Below, piece after piece: positions 33,846-47,304 of a stretch of DNA of 64,000 bases. This DNA is from Eudorina sp. 2006-703-Eu-15 (taxonomy: Eukaryota > Chlorophyta > Chlorophyceae > Chlamydomonadales > Volvocaceae). The position numbers were made by a program, and so were the translations under genes. The notes beneath the pieces were generated by a model. That model ran no database searches, had not been told where the DNA came from, and saw only the letters and a list, made by a program, of their open reading frames with translations. Every line of letters starts with the position of its first letter. Position 1 is the first letter of the stretch. The stretch covers positions 256,001 to 320,000 of the forward strand of contig BDSI01000092.1 of NCBI GenBank assembly GCA_003117195.1. Reading direction: 5' to 3'.

Positions 33846-36800
33846 ATCGCGGCAGCTTGGAGCCACACACACCCACACGAGCTCTACCTGCATGCACACA
33901 CACACACACACATATATCAGTAACGCCAACTGCCAACTGCCAACCGACCCTTCCCAGGGGAAGACGTCGTACAACTGATGAACACGTCGGCGAGATACCC
34001 TCAACCCACCTAGGCCACATCCCGCTGTTGAACATCTCGGACTTCAACCGTCTACCTGCCCTACAACCCGTCTACCAATGCACCACTCGAAAAAGAGAGA
34101 CGCCCGCCCAAACGAGGGACGCAAAAGGAACCCCAGATGGCTAGAGACGGCTGGAGACGGCTAGAGACGCAAATCACGAGCGAGCAGCAGGTGCCGGCCA
34201 GTGCGCGGGCGGCGACCCATTGACCCCGGGTCGTCCGGTGGCACAAACCACAGCGCTGGGCGGCGCACCGCGACGTGAGAAAAGATGGAGTTTACGGATT
34301 CCTGTATGCATGTGTACGGCTGTAATGGCCAACGCGCTCCGCATTTTCCCACCGCACGCCCCTCGCTCGTCCCAAGAACGATACCAGAGAGAAGTATGCA
34401 TCCATGCATCTATCCGGGCGTCCTTCCCCGAGAGGTAGGACAGGATCCTCTAAGGGGCTTCGGGAGGCCCCTACGCAGCACTCTACAAGACATCACATAC
34501 ACTCCTCCTGGCCCATCGCCAACAGGCCCCGACTGGAGCACTGCCCCGCGCCGAGGCCACTCGATCCTATCTATCTGCCCAAGGCATACATCGCGCGCGC
34601 TCGGCATTGGTATGTTACATAATCAGCGGGCAAGTCACTTGCCTTAGTTGCTTTCACCAGTCTGCAACCGTGTGTGTGTATGTGTGTGTGTGTGTTCGAG
34701 GCCGCGAGGATGCGGAGAGATGACGTGTGAGTGTGTGGGATATTTGTTATCCTCGCAAAGCTAAACGCCGTACGGGTCGTATACCGTACGTAGTCCACGT
34801 CGGAAACTGCGTGTCGAAAACGCCTATGCACGTGCGCTCCCGCGCGCATGCATGCGTGCATGCATGCAGCCCCATGCACGCATTTGCATGCGCATATGCA
34901 CGTGCATTTGCATGCGGACCTCTACATGGCCACACACGAGCGCTGGATGGCCCGCTGGATGGCCTCGGGGGAGCGGAATAGGAGCGGAGTAGAAGCGCGC
35001 GGAGTCGATCGAAGCGGAATATATAGGGGCGTAGTATGTCCGCGGAGCTTCTGGCCTGCTGCTGACAACAGGCAGGATGCACCAGCAGGCAGGGCTCTCC
35101 AGAAGGGGCCTCCTCCTCCCGCCACGTACCCAGGCCCCCCACGCGCCCTGCCTCCCTCCCGCCAGGCAGCCAGCCAGCCAGCCAGCCGGGCGCGCATTTC
35201 CGACGCCGCGCACCACCTACTGCACCACCTACCCGCCCACTACCTACCTCTGACCCGTGATGGGGAAGCCCTAAATGCCCGACCTTAATCATCAACTCCC
35301 AACCGGATTTGCAAACTTGTATCCGCATCAAGCATTAATCTTCGTCAGCAACATGGTTTAGGTTTGATGCAATTGCTAGGTCCCGCCTTCAAGTCCAGCT
35401 GCGGCTTGATGGGGAAGCGCCGACGACTTAGATGGACCGTGGATGGCGCCCGTCGTCCCATCCCGCGGGCGCGGGACTAGGGGCGGAGACGGGTCGTGCC
35501 AACGAAGCAGCAGCAGCACAAGCATATGCCCAGACCGATGGAACCTCGAAGGTTCGATCCCCAACCCCGCCGTTGCTGCCACCGCTGCTGGCAGCAGCTG
35601 TAATGACGTTGACGTGAGGCCGTGCGTGCCTGCTGCCTGCCCCTCTCCCTTCGCAGCATGGCCCCTTTCCTCACCCTCCCTCCCTCCCATGCGCCCGCCC
35701 ACATATGCCCAGCGGCTGGTGACCACCCCGCCCCGCCCCGCAAGCCCTCAACAACTAACCCCTCGAGCGATCGAAAAACGCCGTACAACAAACAACCTGC
35801 TGCCTGCTGTGAGAACGGCTTGCGATGCCCTAGCCCCGCCCGTGGCACATGCCGCATCCCCAACAATTCCCTTCCATCCGCGGGGGCTGCTGACGCGGCC
35901 CCGGTGGAGCGAGCGACGGCGTCCACCCTGCCTCGATCAAGGATCAGGGCACCCATCTGGGTGGGTGGTGCTCTGCAGCGCACGCTCAGCCAGCAGCCCA
36001 GCACTCCCTCCCTCCGACCCCGGAGCGAGGAGGCCTCGGCGGTTGGAGCCACGGATGACTCGACACGGCGTGCGTGGCGAACCGGTCGGTCGGTACCGGA
36101 CATCTAGCCTCTAGCCTCTGCCCCCAGCAGGACCCGTGTTGACAGCCCCCATCGTTTCCCTCAATACATGCGGCCGCGTGAGCGCCCCTCTGACACGGCT
36201 TCTTGACATGCTCAACTAAATTTTCATCATCATCATGGCCGTCGCATCCACATCAGGCAACTTCATCCGCCACACCCACGCACATCAACCTTCATCCGCC
36301 GCACCCACATCTGCCTACCTCTCATGTTAGGATGTTACAGCGGACCTCGCGGGTCACCCACCTGCCCACCTCTGTCGCACCCACACATACCCACCTACCT
36401 CCGACGCCAACATGCCATCCCTTGCCACTTAGATGCTCACAGCTTCTTGTCGGCACTAGCGGCGTCTTGCAGCCCCGAGACAATCGGTACGATGATGAAA
36501 ACCCCGTACCGCACCTCCCGCCCCCCCCAAATGCGCGAAACCTCCATCGAGCTAGCAAACATAGCCAGTACCGTCGTACCGTCGTACCGCCCCAAGTTTG
36601 TTCCTTCGACCCGCAGGGCCCCCGCAGCCCGCATCTGCAGTCTCGGCCTTGTCAAGTCCCACCACGCCCCTGCCTCCATTGCAGTGCAATGCATATCGAA
36701 GAGGGGTGGGACCATGGCGGGTGCGCGAGGCCCCGGCCCAACCGCTGTTTGTCGACGCCCCCTGCGCCCGCTGGGGGCGAGGTGGTTGTGCCTCTGTTTG

Positions 36801-37464
36801 GGCATACCCGTGTTGCTCGTGCCCCGTTCGTTTTCCATGACAGACAGAAAGGCAGGCAACTGTCCCACCTCCCAACGATCCCGCGCTGGTCGCCCCCCCC
36901 CCTGGAGCAACCCAGCCTGCTAGCGAACCAATGCCGCCAGCTAGGTGGGTCTCCTACAATGCGCCCTGGCACTGACCAAGCCCCAACCCCAGCCCCCGCA
37001 AAGTCCACTTCATACATCTTGACCGCATTCATCATTTCCTAAGCGACGACCCCACGGTTGGGGCCCTGTGTGCCCCGAGAGGCAAATCCCCAAGCCCAAG
37101 TCAAACCCTAGACATATGGCTGGGCCACACAGGGCCCACAGAGCCACACCAGGCCTCCCCCGTACACTACACCCTGGCCGACAACAGACAGACCGACAGA
37201 CCGACAGGCAGACAGACAGAGATCCCTCTCGTGGGCGCACTGCCATCGGAGGAGGCGGTGCCACGTGAGCAACACACGCAACGCGATCTACACCGCACAC
37301 ACAAACAAAGGGGCCGTGCCACCAACCCCCTGTCCGACAGACGGATCCGTGTGCTTGCTGCGACTGCACCGCGCCGTACCGCCCTCGTCATCACGTACGA
37401 CACAGCGATCAGTAAGAGTCCACGCGGACACCCACCCACCCACCCACCCACCCAAACCCCCAAT

Positions 37465-37584
37465 CCCACACGACATAGGCCCCTTTCGCCGCTCTGGCCC
37501 CGTATCCGGGAGAGCGTGCTCCGGCGGTCTTTCCGTTGAGGCTGGGTTTGCAGCCCTTGGCCAGCGTCGGGCCAGGTCACCTGT

Positions 37585-37645
<61 letters not shown>

Positions 37646-37830
37646 CTGCACAGCTGTCACCGATCCTCAGGGATCGGGCGCGCGCCCTTGGTTAAGAGCG
37701 AGGGGACAGAGGCCCCTTACGCCCCTCTCCCCCGAATCCGGGGGAGAGTGCTTCGGCGGTCTCCCGTATGGGGCGGGTTAGCGCCCCCGGCCAGCGTCGG
37801 CCCGGCAGATATGTAACGATTCACACACAC
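37465..37830 (+). mobile_element. Two related retroelement 3' ends in tandem, each with a (CA)n tail
   Basis: The segment 37655-37830 is nearly the reverse complement of 23063-23235, the 3' end of the retroelement inside ABM copy 2: both share TCACCGATCCTC, a GGGGACAGAGGCCCCTTACG block, GGCGGTCTCCCGTATGGGGC and end ATATGTAACG before CA repeats. The segment 37465-37590 is a more diverged relative (CCGTATCCGGGAGAGCGTGC, CGGCGGTCTTTCCG, CCAGCGTCGGGCC, then TGTAAC and CA repeats). Neither carries coding sequence, so both are extreme 5' truncations or tail-to-tail insertions of one family. Confidence 0.65.
37589..37642. repeat. (CA)n microsatellite between two retroelement 3' ends
   Basis: About 27 perfect CA units between the two related 3' ends; it looks like the tail of the first one. 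Confidence 0.95.
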
Positions 37831-40800
37831 ACACACACACATACACACACACACGCGGGCGGGTCACTTCTCTAAACACACACTCACAACGGATTTTTCG
37901 TTAAACGCACGCCTGCTGCCGTGTCTGCTAACGAACACACACCGGGACAGCGATTCGACCACCCGCACCCGCACCCGCACCCGGGAGGTCGCCCCGGGTA
38001 GGCCGGAAGCGTGATGCCGCGCGCACTCCGATACAGCCTCAGCAGATGTGCTCCGTACAGACAGGCTTCTCCGATTTTGTGCTTCGTACAGACGGGGTAC
38101 CGAAAACCCTTATCCCAAAGCCCTATCCCATACCTCCCGTCCCGTACAAACAGGCGTGTGGATCCCGCCACCACCGGCACACACACACACACACATGCAC
38201 GCAAGAGTGCGCGCGCATCTGTACGGCACCACATCGACTAAGCGACCTCATGCGCCCCACCCCGAGGCGAACCATCATCCACTCATAGACTCCGCCACAG
38301 CAAGAAGTCCTCGTCGAGTTTTTCCTAAAACAATTTTTGTACCGCAAAAGCAGTAAACGTAAACGCATCAGGTATCACTTTATGGAGGCTTGGCTTGGCA
38401 TGGATGGCCCACCCCTGCTACATGAATGGATATGCGCTGCGGCGGTGCTCTAGGGTAGACATATGATGTAACAGGCTCGCGGCGCGCCGCACCTGCGGTG
38501 TCGCCTCGCCGCACCTCTTCTCCCGCCGGCTAAGGTCGGCTAGGGTCAGCTCGGCGTGCCAACCCCGGCCCCACCTATCACTCCTCACATCAGCTCCCGA
38601 GCTCCTTAGCAGGCGGGTGCCACTCGCTTATTTGCGCCCTGCATGCCCGTGTATCCGTCGCGCATCCATGCCTGTTTGCAGCCTGCCGCGTCGTGCGCGC
38701 GCTGTCCGTTGCTGCAACCGCTCCTAGATGCGCGCATGCTCCGGTCTCCTGCCGGCGAGTCCAGCTAGCTAGCTGGTGCGACTCCGAAGTGCGCCGTCGC
38801 GGTCGCCGTCGCGGGGGCTGCTGCACGGGCGCGGCTCCCCGGCAGACAGACAGACAGACAGACAGACACACGACGCCCTAGCTCGGTGGCACACACACCG
38901 CAAAAGCTGGCGCCGCCATAAATAAGGCCCTCCGCGGCGTAGAGATCGAAATGAAAAGACCAACCAACCAACCAACCAACCAACGCGTTTCACAATCCAC
39001 ACACACGCACACACATTTGTACAATCAAACGAGACAACTCAAGATGCCCTCCCCCCCTTACGAGGATTTCCAACGCCCGCAGTGGGCCTGGATGGGCACC
39101 TCCTGTCGCCCTCCCCACACCCACGCCACAGCACCCAATCACCGCCGGGCCCACACACAAACACGCATCGAAACCACGACGGTGTTAAGCTGAACCCCTC
39201 GTTTCTCACGGCTCAGTTTTCTTATACACATCGAAACCAAGCGGTACAACACCTGCCATCCGCCGCCCCTGACACCCCCCTCCCTCCCTCCACGACTGCG
39301 CGTCGCTTCTCTCAGCACCTGTCGAACCGCTCGAAGTATCGCAGGCGGTACAGCGGTGCCGTACACCCTGACACCCGTACACCCCGACATTCGTACACCC
39401 TGGTACCTGCACCCCACAGGACGTCACGGAGGCTCTGTCCCACGGGTCACAATACCCTCTCAAGTCATCATAACCCCGCCCCTCGGCCTCCTGGTACATC
39501 TCATAACGCCCGGCCCCCCGGCGCGATCGACCACAGCAAACCACACATTGCTCAGTACGGCCAACGCCCAACGTCGTCAGGACGAGCGTGGTGTTGATTT
39601 TGTTCTACGCTTCCCACTCCTCACCCGACCGCCCAATCAGACGCCGACACGCCCCCCGCACCGCCCCGCACCCAACCACCGAACCACTACCACCACCCGC
39701 GCACCGAACCAACCAACCAACTTCTGCGCGCAAAGGAGAACCAAGAAGACGAGGTCGGGGGCAGTTGCGGGGCCCTCGCTCCGGTGGCTGAGGGGCTCCC
39801 GCCCCCCACCGCGACCGGGGAAATCCCCGCCACGGAGCATCCGGACTGCAGCACACGGCTCATGCGGAGCGGGGCGCTGCGCTGCGCTGAGCCGCTGACG
39901 ACAGAGGCCGCCGCGGACACTGACACCGCCACCGCCACTGGGCACCGAGGCCCACCGCAGCACCGCGGTCGCCCGGACCCACACGGGCGCACCAGGGTCC
40001 TCTCCTTCCGCCGCCCCATGCTACCCGGCGTGTCCTTCTTCCCGCCCCGACCTACGGGGGCATACGACTCAGACGCGTCCCCCCCGCCCCGGGGGGCCCC
40101 GTCCGTCCGTCCGACCGTCCGTCCGTCGCCCCAGGGCTGGGTGCGCATGCATCGCTCACGCACCACCTGCCCTTGCCGTACCACGCGCCCTGCTTCGTGC
40201 TCGCTGTCGTATGACCCGCCGGTCTGCCTCTAATGCAAGCCTAGGTGCCTCCCGCGGCCTCTGTCGTCCTCATCCGCATCCCCGACCTCACCCCCCCCCC
40301 CGCAGCCCGCTGCGACTATCATAGGAACGGCCGCTCTCGCACCTCCTTGTCGGAGCCATTCGCCTGCGTCACTCAATCGACCCACGGGTCAGTAATTCCG
40401 TACTGCGAGTGACGCGTGTGCGCGCGCGAATTCGCGCCCGTCGGGTCCGACGCGCGGTTCCGGAGCATTATGAAGCACGGTAAAGCTGTTGCGGGGGGGC
40501 GCGGCGGAGCGGGGCACGGATCGCGACCAACATCACAACAGCAACAAGAGATCGCGCGAAAGGTCTAGAAGCAGCCACGACAGCAACCGCGGTGACCCAT
40601 GCCACACCAACAACTCGACGCCGTACCCTGCTCGTACGGTATCTCGTACGATGAAAGTCGTACCAAAATCGTTGAGCGTCGCGACAACCCGTATGCCGTT
40701 TCCGCAGGAGGTGACGGATGACGTGAGGCGCCGGCGCAGGCCTGCGGCAACCTACCCCAACCGACTCCCAACCAACTCCCAACCGCGCAGCCGCCGCGAT

Positions 40801-40916
40801 GAAACCAATGCGCTCCCCGCCTCAACCTTTCGCCTGCTCACCGCTCCACTGCTTGCTGTCTGCCTCCCTCTGTCCTCCATTCACGCTCTCGCCCACTCCC
40901 ACACTCACTCGTTTGC
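37831..40916. other. Repeat-rich spacer with scattered exon-like pieces
   Basis: Simple repeats of CA and GACA type. Minus-strand pieces with genome-like codon use include a frame LYRLRYFERFDR at 39353-39319 directly before a GT, and a frame starting MGRRKERTL at 40019. I could not join them into a gene. The F-box gene ends at 40917. Confidence 0.35.
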
Positions 40917-43900
40917 TCAGAACCCAGGACCCGAACTCGCCGGGATCTCCCCCCTGGCCTCCGATCCGAACCTGTACCTCAGCACGCAAGCCCGCGACAT
41001 GTTGAAGAACGCTCCGAAGTCATCTGGCTGGTGCTTAGCGCGGGTCGGCCAGAAACGGACGCGCTCGCCAGCACCTCCTCCTCCTCCTCCGCCGCCGCCG
41101 CCGCCCTCGTCATCGCCGCGCCCCGCCGAGGTCTCCATGGACTGCGAAAGCGTGCTGCTGCCACCAGCGCCGTTCGCCATACCACCGGCGCTGCTACTGC
41201 CGGCGGTGCCGCTGCCGCCAAGGCTGCAGCTGCCGCCGCTGCCGCCGCCACTGTCGCCGTCCGCCGGGCGCGCGGCGGGGCCGGCGGCTGCGGCGGCAGA
41301 GTCGTTGACCCTGACGGTCTTCCAGTCCCGTCTGTTGTAGCCACCAAGCGGGGTGCGCCAGCGGGTCTCGCAGGAAGCCCACAGGCTGTTCCCCGCCTCG
41401 TGCCAGGCCAGCGACATGACCTGCGAGTTGCCCGTGGACAGCTCGTAGGCAGCCCGGGCGTGGCCGCCTCGAAGGTCCCACGCCCAGATGGATTCACCCT
41501 CACCGCCTGGGCGGCCCATTAAGGGTTGAAGGGGCAGAGGGGAATTCACAGCAGGGCGGAGGGTTAACTGGAAACAGCCCAGACACAGGGCGGAGGGTGC
41601 AGCGGGTCGGGAGCGTGACGTCGGAGCACGGAGGGAAAGGCGGCGCCGCGCTCTCTTGGCCGGAAGGGCAGCCGTGTGCGGTCGCTGATGGGTAACGGCG
41701 GGACAGCGCGACGCGGGGGTTAAGAAGAAAAACAGCCCAGACACACCCAGTCCGGCGACGCGGGGGTGTCAGCGCTGGTGACATTGGTGAGATTGACACG
41801 TTTCGACAGTGACATAAAAACCACAGCGCAAGGATCCACCCAGCCACCACACACACACACACACACTTGTGTGTCTCTTTTTCACGCACACACTTCTCGA
41901 GGCTCAGTTCTCTTTAACACACACAGTCACACACTCTCACGTCGGGTTGCATTTCTAACGTCCACAGCGCGCACCGCACCCAAAGGACTGACCCGCGAAA
42001 CACATCATGCCTGCGCCAAGCTGGCTCCCTCCCGCCCAACCGCCGGGCGATGCGCTCGCCAGTACGACAGCGTTCATCTGCCAGATCTCGCCGCAGGTGA
42101 GCGTCACCGCCGCCGAGCTGCATGCCGTACGCACGTCCCACAACTTGACGTCTCCAGACTTGGAGCACGTGGCGAACACGCTGGCCTGCCGCCACGCCGG
42201 CGGCGGCGGCGCAATGTCCATAATGTCATACAGATGCCCAAAGAGGCACTGCTTGGCGCGAGCCGTCTCCAAATCGTACGTCACCACGATGTTGCCGGCC
42301 ATGGCGGCCACCAGTGTCGGTGGTGATGGCGCTGCAGGGTCGTACAACAGCTGTGTCTGCCGTACAGGTTCGTACGGGCCCCCGCCACCCGCCATGGCCC
42401 CCTCCTCCAGGCTGCGTGAGAGGCTGATGAGCAGCCCCGCGGCCGACGGTCTGCCGAAGGGTGACGGCAGGGGCAGCACGCTGATGTCGTGCGGCTGTAC
42501 GGCACGCGAGTACGTCGCGGCACGTTCTTGGCGGCCAGCGGCCGCGGGGTATCCACCGCCGGCAGAGGGGTACGCGCAGGTCTCCTGTCGCCTCCGCTGG
42601 TACGGCCGGGCGTCAAGATCCTCGTCCTCGTACTCGCCACCGCCGTCTGCGGCCTCGCCGCCACCGCTGTAATCATCTCGCCACAGCGGCAGCCGAGTAA
42701 TGTCCCAAGAGAGGAGCGCGCCGCTGCCTGCACGGGTCAGCACCAGGGTCAGGCGGGTTCACCGTACAGCTGACGTGTCCCCGTACTGCAACGATGGGAA
42801 CCCCCAAGGGGCCCTCCGCCCTCCTACGAGTAGCGCCACCTCAGGTTGATTGTACGGCATGTGGGCGGCGGCGCGCTGCAAGGCGCACGTTGAACGCGGT
42901 GACCGCACGATGGTTGTTTGGAGTAGCGGTACACTGAGAACTGCGTGTGTAGCTGCAACATGGACAGGGCAGCTGTGGCGAGGCGCCGACTGTGCAGCCC
43001 TCAGGTACTGCTTACAGTTGCAGTTACAGTTACAGTGCTTCAACAACCTGGGGGCAGTCGCATGTGCCAACCCCGCAGAAGATATCGCCTCTCCGCGTAC
43101 GGGAGTTCCTATGTCATGTCAGTCCTGGTTATTTAACCCTCATCAGCACTGCACCATTCAGGGTTTTGTGTGAATTATATAGATGGAAGCAGACAGCCTT
43201 TCGGGAGGGTGAGTGGGACAGCTGCAGACAGGCGTTCTGGCAACAAACGCTACCAGTCCAACCAGCACAATCAAGTATTAACATCAAATTTGGTCAATTA
43301 TAATGAGAAGAAAAGCTCAGTATATGCAGTGCTCCGATGCTTACAGCCCAACCGTCGATTGATTTTAGGACAGCGGGCATGCGCGAATCATCTGTCAACA
43401 CACAAGGTCTAACAAGCCGTCATTGAAAATCGTGGGTCTGCGCCTCCGTTCCTTCTGAGTGGTAACATCAGAATCATTTGGTTTGAAACGCTGAAGCACC
43501 AACCGCAATTGTTTCCATGATGTCTTGCATTAAATACGTATTGATAAAGCGAATGTGATGATAGCTAAAACCGAAGGAACGGTGGGTGCTTTGGAGTGTA
43601 CAACAGCTCGGTTCCGCTGTGCTGAACACTACGGCAGCGTGTAGACACCGATTACCCCATCAGCAACATCAGAACCTTTGGCGCACACATCATGCAGCAC
43701 ACGGACGTCGCAAAGGCGGTACAAGCATCGTATTGAACGGTAGCCGCTGTACACGCCATGGTGCCCGCACAAAAAGCGAAATGTTTGGCGACGCGATTTC
43801 GGGTTTCGGTACTGTCGATGACTGCCAAATTGCCTGAAACTTTCTGTTGACCATCGCGTTGGGATCGAGTCTCACTGACAGCCGGTGTGTGCCCTTACTC

Positions 43901-46900
43901 CTTTCAGGTTTTTGGTCATCGTCGTCAACCAATTTTAAGGCACAAGCAACGCAGGCCGCGAAGCAAGCATTGGGGCGACCGGTGAACTTGGTCCGGCTGA
44001 AACTCGTTCGCACATACGCCCGACTTCATAATGCGAAGATACTAAGGAAAGTCTCAAGATTTTCTTGTGTAGGAAGGAACTTCTTAACCATCCTATCAAG
44101 CCAACCCACAAAAGCCATCAGTTGGCCCCATCAACCACACTCACCTTTCACGCATATCAGTCGCCTCCCCAGGACATGCAGCCCCGCGTGGCTTCCTTCC
44201 AGGCCCCTGACGCCGGACGCCAACACACACTGCGCCGGTTGCTGCCTTTCATAAAGCTGGTAGTGGTGATGGTGGTGATAGTGGTGGTGCCGTTGGTGGT
44301 TGTGGTGGTGGTGCTGCTGCTGGTGCTGCTCCGCTTCGGCGTCTCCGCAGTGTCGACCCGCTGGCCCCCCAGCGGCTGCCCAGCTGGGCTCCACGGGTGC
44401 CGCGAAACCGTAAACGTGTCTGCGTCCACCGCATTAACAACGGATGGAAACATAACGGCCCTCACTCAGACACTTATCGACAGGGTGGTTAGCTGGTAAG
44501 CAACGTGGGCCCTGCGTGGTTGGGGCTTCCAGGGTTCCTCACTCAACATACAGGGTTTCATTATCTCTAGTGAAACACATCTAAGGAAGGCATCTACTTA
44601 AGGACAAACCATACAGAAAGACCACACACATCCACATGACCATGATCGACCTAACAGAGACACAAGGGCAAGGGTCTCTCCTCTAAACACAAGGGCAAGA
44701 GGCACCGCCGGGCGCCATCAAGGTGTACGGCGTACACCTGAGGTATGTACGGCACACCCAAATGTACAGGTGATGGGTCACGAGGAATCCTCGCCAGGCT
44801 CACCTCCCCCTGTGGTGCCACCTACCCGGCCGAATCGTCCACGCCTGCCCACACGAGGCCGTTTCCACTGTCTGCACACAACCGCGCGACCATCGAGGGC
44901 GGCGCCTCGTGCTGCAGCTCCCGCTGCCGTTGCAGCTGCCGCGCCCCCCACTCGATGACGTGGCCGTAGCATGCGATTCTGTCGTACTGCGGATGTGCAC
45001 TGCCGCGGTGAAGCGCCACCGCGCACAGCGCCCGAGTCCTCCCCCGGCGGGATTGCCACAACCCGGCGCGCCGCTGCGCCGCCACCGGCCCCGGGGCGTC
45101 GCCGCCGTCACCCGCCCCAGCATCCCGAGGGGCGGGCACGCTGGCCATCGCGAGCAGATCCCCGTCGCAGTGCAGCCGACCCGTGGGCACGTCCCAGACC
45201 TCCTGCACGTCGCATATAGCGTTGGCCAAGCAGCACACATCGCCACCACGCTGCACGCCAGCGGTTGGCACCGGGTCACCCTCCCTGTCATCACCACGCC
45301 CGCGACCACCACCCCCATCATCTCCGGTCGGGTGGGGCGCCCCTCCCAGTGGAGCTCCTGGTGCCAGTGGGCCCTGATCAGGGCTGGAGGTGCTTGTTGC
45401 AGCCACGACTGAAATGGAGGCCTTCGATGCCCAGGGCGTCACGGGTCGTGTCTCGGGCGGTGTAAGCGGCGCAACTGCTGCGCCGTCCTCGGCGGATTGC
45501 CGCATCGGCAGCTGGGGCAGCAGCTGCTGCTGCCGCTGCTCCGAGTCCGGTCCCGGTCCACCGCGGTGCTGCGCCGGCTGTGGAGGTTGAGACGAGGACT
45601 CCGAGTGCATGTGTGGGTCATGCGGCTGCAGCCGCCATGGCTGGTACCACCACGGATCAGCCGATTGCTGCTGGGGAACTTGCGGGTGTTGCCCAGCCTG
45701 CTGTTGCTGTTGTCGTTGTTGCTGTTGTTGTTGCTGTTGTTGTTGGTGGTGGTGGTGTTGCTCCTGCTGCTGCTGCTGCTGTCGCTGCCGTTGTTGTTGT
45801 TGATGCTGCCGCCCTTCCCGCAGGAGCTGCTGGTGGCTCTGCAGCTGTTGCCCCGGCAGGTGATCATCGAAGGCGCTGCAGGTGAACGCTACGGGCTGAG
45901 AAGATTTGAAAAATGCCAGCGGCGAGCTCTGCGCATGCGGCGGCGCTATCCTGTTCGGGGGACGGCCAACGGAGCCGAGGGCGCACACATACACACACAG
46001 GCCGGGCTCGGTTTCCTATACACACAGACAGGCTCTATAAACACACGCGGACATGGGCAGGGAAAAACCGTTTCAGGCCCGCAGGACATGGGTAACAGGT
46101 TGACTAGAATCGGTGATGGCGCTTAGGTCGAAAGGAAAGCGCCTCAAGACCGGCGCAGAAACGGCCATGATAACCCCCCTACACACACCCGTACCGGCAC
46201 AATTTGTAGTGGGGTTGTGGCATGGCGTAGTTTCTGCGTTGCAGGCGCAAACAACCGACTGAGACACACGCCCGACCCACCGCCGGCGCTCCACACGCTC
46301 AATGGACGATCGAAAGTCCTCAACGGAGCGCCCCCCGGGCCTCCCCAGTAGTGCAAACAGCTGCTCCACATCCGGGATTGCGGCCGCCATCCGCCGGCTG
46401 TACGACTCCTCGGCCAGGTCGCTACCGCAGGCGGGGCTGCCGTCCAGCGGAAAGTTCGCTGCGAACTCGGACTCCAGGGAACCGTCCGAAAAGTCATCCT
46501 GGAGACCTAGCAGCGCTAGCAGGTAGCAGCAGAAGGCCGGGGAGAGGTCGAAGTAGCGCAGGCGGCGGTGCGCGCTGCACAAACGCTTGCAGGTCGCGGC
46601 CGCGGTCGCGGCGGTGCGCGCGTCAAGAAACGCGAAGATGGGCCCAAGGGCAGCTTCCGTTAGGTCCAGAATGCCGGAAGGCAGACGGGCGGTGCCTGTG
46701 TCACCTCTGGAGCCGCTGGCAGCGGGTGAACCAGCCGGGTTACTCCCAGGTGGTTCGTCAAGTGCCAAGAGGTGACCTGATGGGTCCTCAAGCCGGAGCT
46801 CCAAGACAACCTCCTCCAAACGATTAAGCGGCGCCTCGATGTTCTGCAAACGCGCGACCCCATCGTCGTCGTCACCGTTGTTGCTGCTCCCCTCGAATTC

Positions 46901-47170
46901 ATCGTCGTCCTCGGCCGGAACGGCAGCGGCGATTAAACGCTCAACCGTTTGAGCGGTAAGTAATATGTTTTCCACTCGCGCTAAGAACTGCCGTCGGGTG
47001 GCCGTCCGGTGCGTCAGCGCGTTGTGTACCGATGCGCTTGCGATGGCTGCCACCAAATGCAAATAATAACGCCTCCCAAGCAGCCGCCCCTTGTCCTCCG
47101 TATGATTTATAAATGAAACAGCTAGAGCATTGGGCACTCCTTCTGACCAAAGAGGTGGACTGCTGGACAT
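40917..47170 (-). CDS. F-box protein with WD40-like segments and poly-Gln tract
   Basis: Four exons: 47170-46281, 45950-44826, 42723-42041, 41506-40917 (TGA). Phases close for 1095 residues. Residues about 165-212 form an F-box: I-L-D-L-T-E-A-A-L, FAFLDARTAATAAATCKRL and an R-Y-F-D-L end, the pattern that binds Skp1 in SCF ubiquitin ligases. Exon 2 begins with a Gln/His-rich region (about 40 Q) and then WD-like text (EVWDVPTGRL, a YGHVIEWG strand). Exons 3 and 4 hold more WD40-like blades: GALLSWDI, NIVVTYDLETARAKQCLFGH, FATCSKSGDVKLWDVRTA, IWAWDLRGG. The blades are irregular and separated by acidic, Gly and Gln insertions. The likely role is substrate recognition for ubiquitination, by inference from architecture. 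Exon 1 is less GC-rich than exons 2-4. Intron 2 is 2.1 kb and partly low-GC. The gene is head-to-head with the low-GC gene at 47305. Confidence 0.78.
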
Positions 47171-47304
47171 GTTATCACTTAAATGGATCTCACGAGCGTT
47201 GATATGCGCATCAACGGCGGCAGAACATATAATCGAAGACAGCCATCCAAGCCATAGGCCTTAATGCGCGCAACGTGGCCATACCGGCGGGTTTCCTTAA
47301 CGCC
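47171..47304. promoter_or_regulatory. Short divergent intergenic region
   Basis: Only 134 bases separate the ATG of the F-box gene (-) from the proposed ATG of the low-GC gene (+). If both starts are right, this must hold a shared bidirectional promoter with very short leaders. No TATA box is evident. Confidence 0.35.

Larger units (their letters stand above)
28785..37460. other. Long repeat-rich region without an assembled gene
   Basis: The first 300 bases are the 3' flank shared with ABM copy 1. Beyond that I see many simple repeats (GACA, CA, GCAT), CCGTAC-type words, and short open stretches on both strands that are not convincing. The segment 29.7-31.7 kb reads like decayed coding DNA: long frames on the minus strand broken by stops and frame changes, of the kind left by old mobile elements. 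One C-terminal exon-like piece at 32807-32907 is listed separately. This is a region where transcript data would add most. Confidence 0.4.

Noticed and set aside
35545..35565. tRNA B-box-like GGTTCGATCCC
   Set aside because: There is no A box at the right distance and no cloverleaf can be folded around it.
40489..41340. Plus-strand frame over the last F-box/WD exon
   Set aside because: The minus strand there continues the WD40-like frame with matching phase; the plus frame is Pro/Leu-rich shadow sequence.
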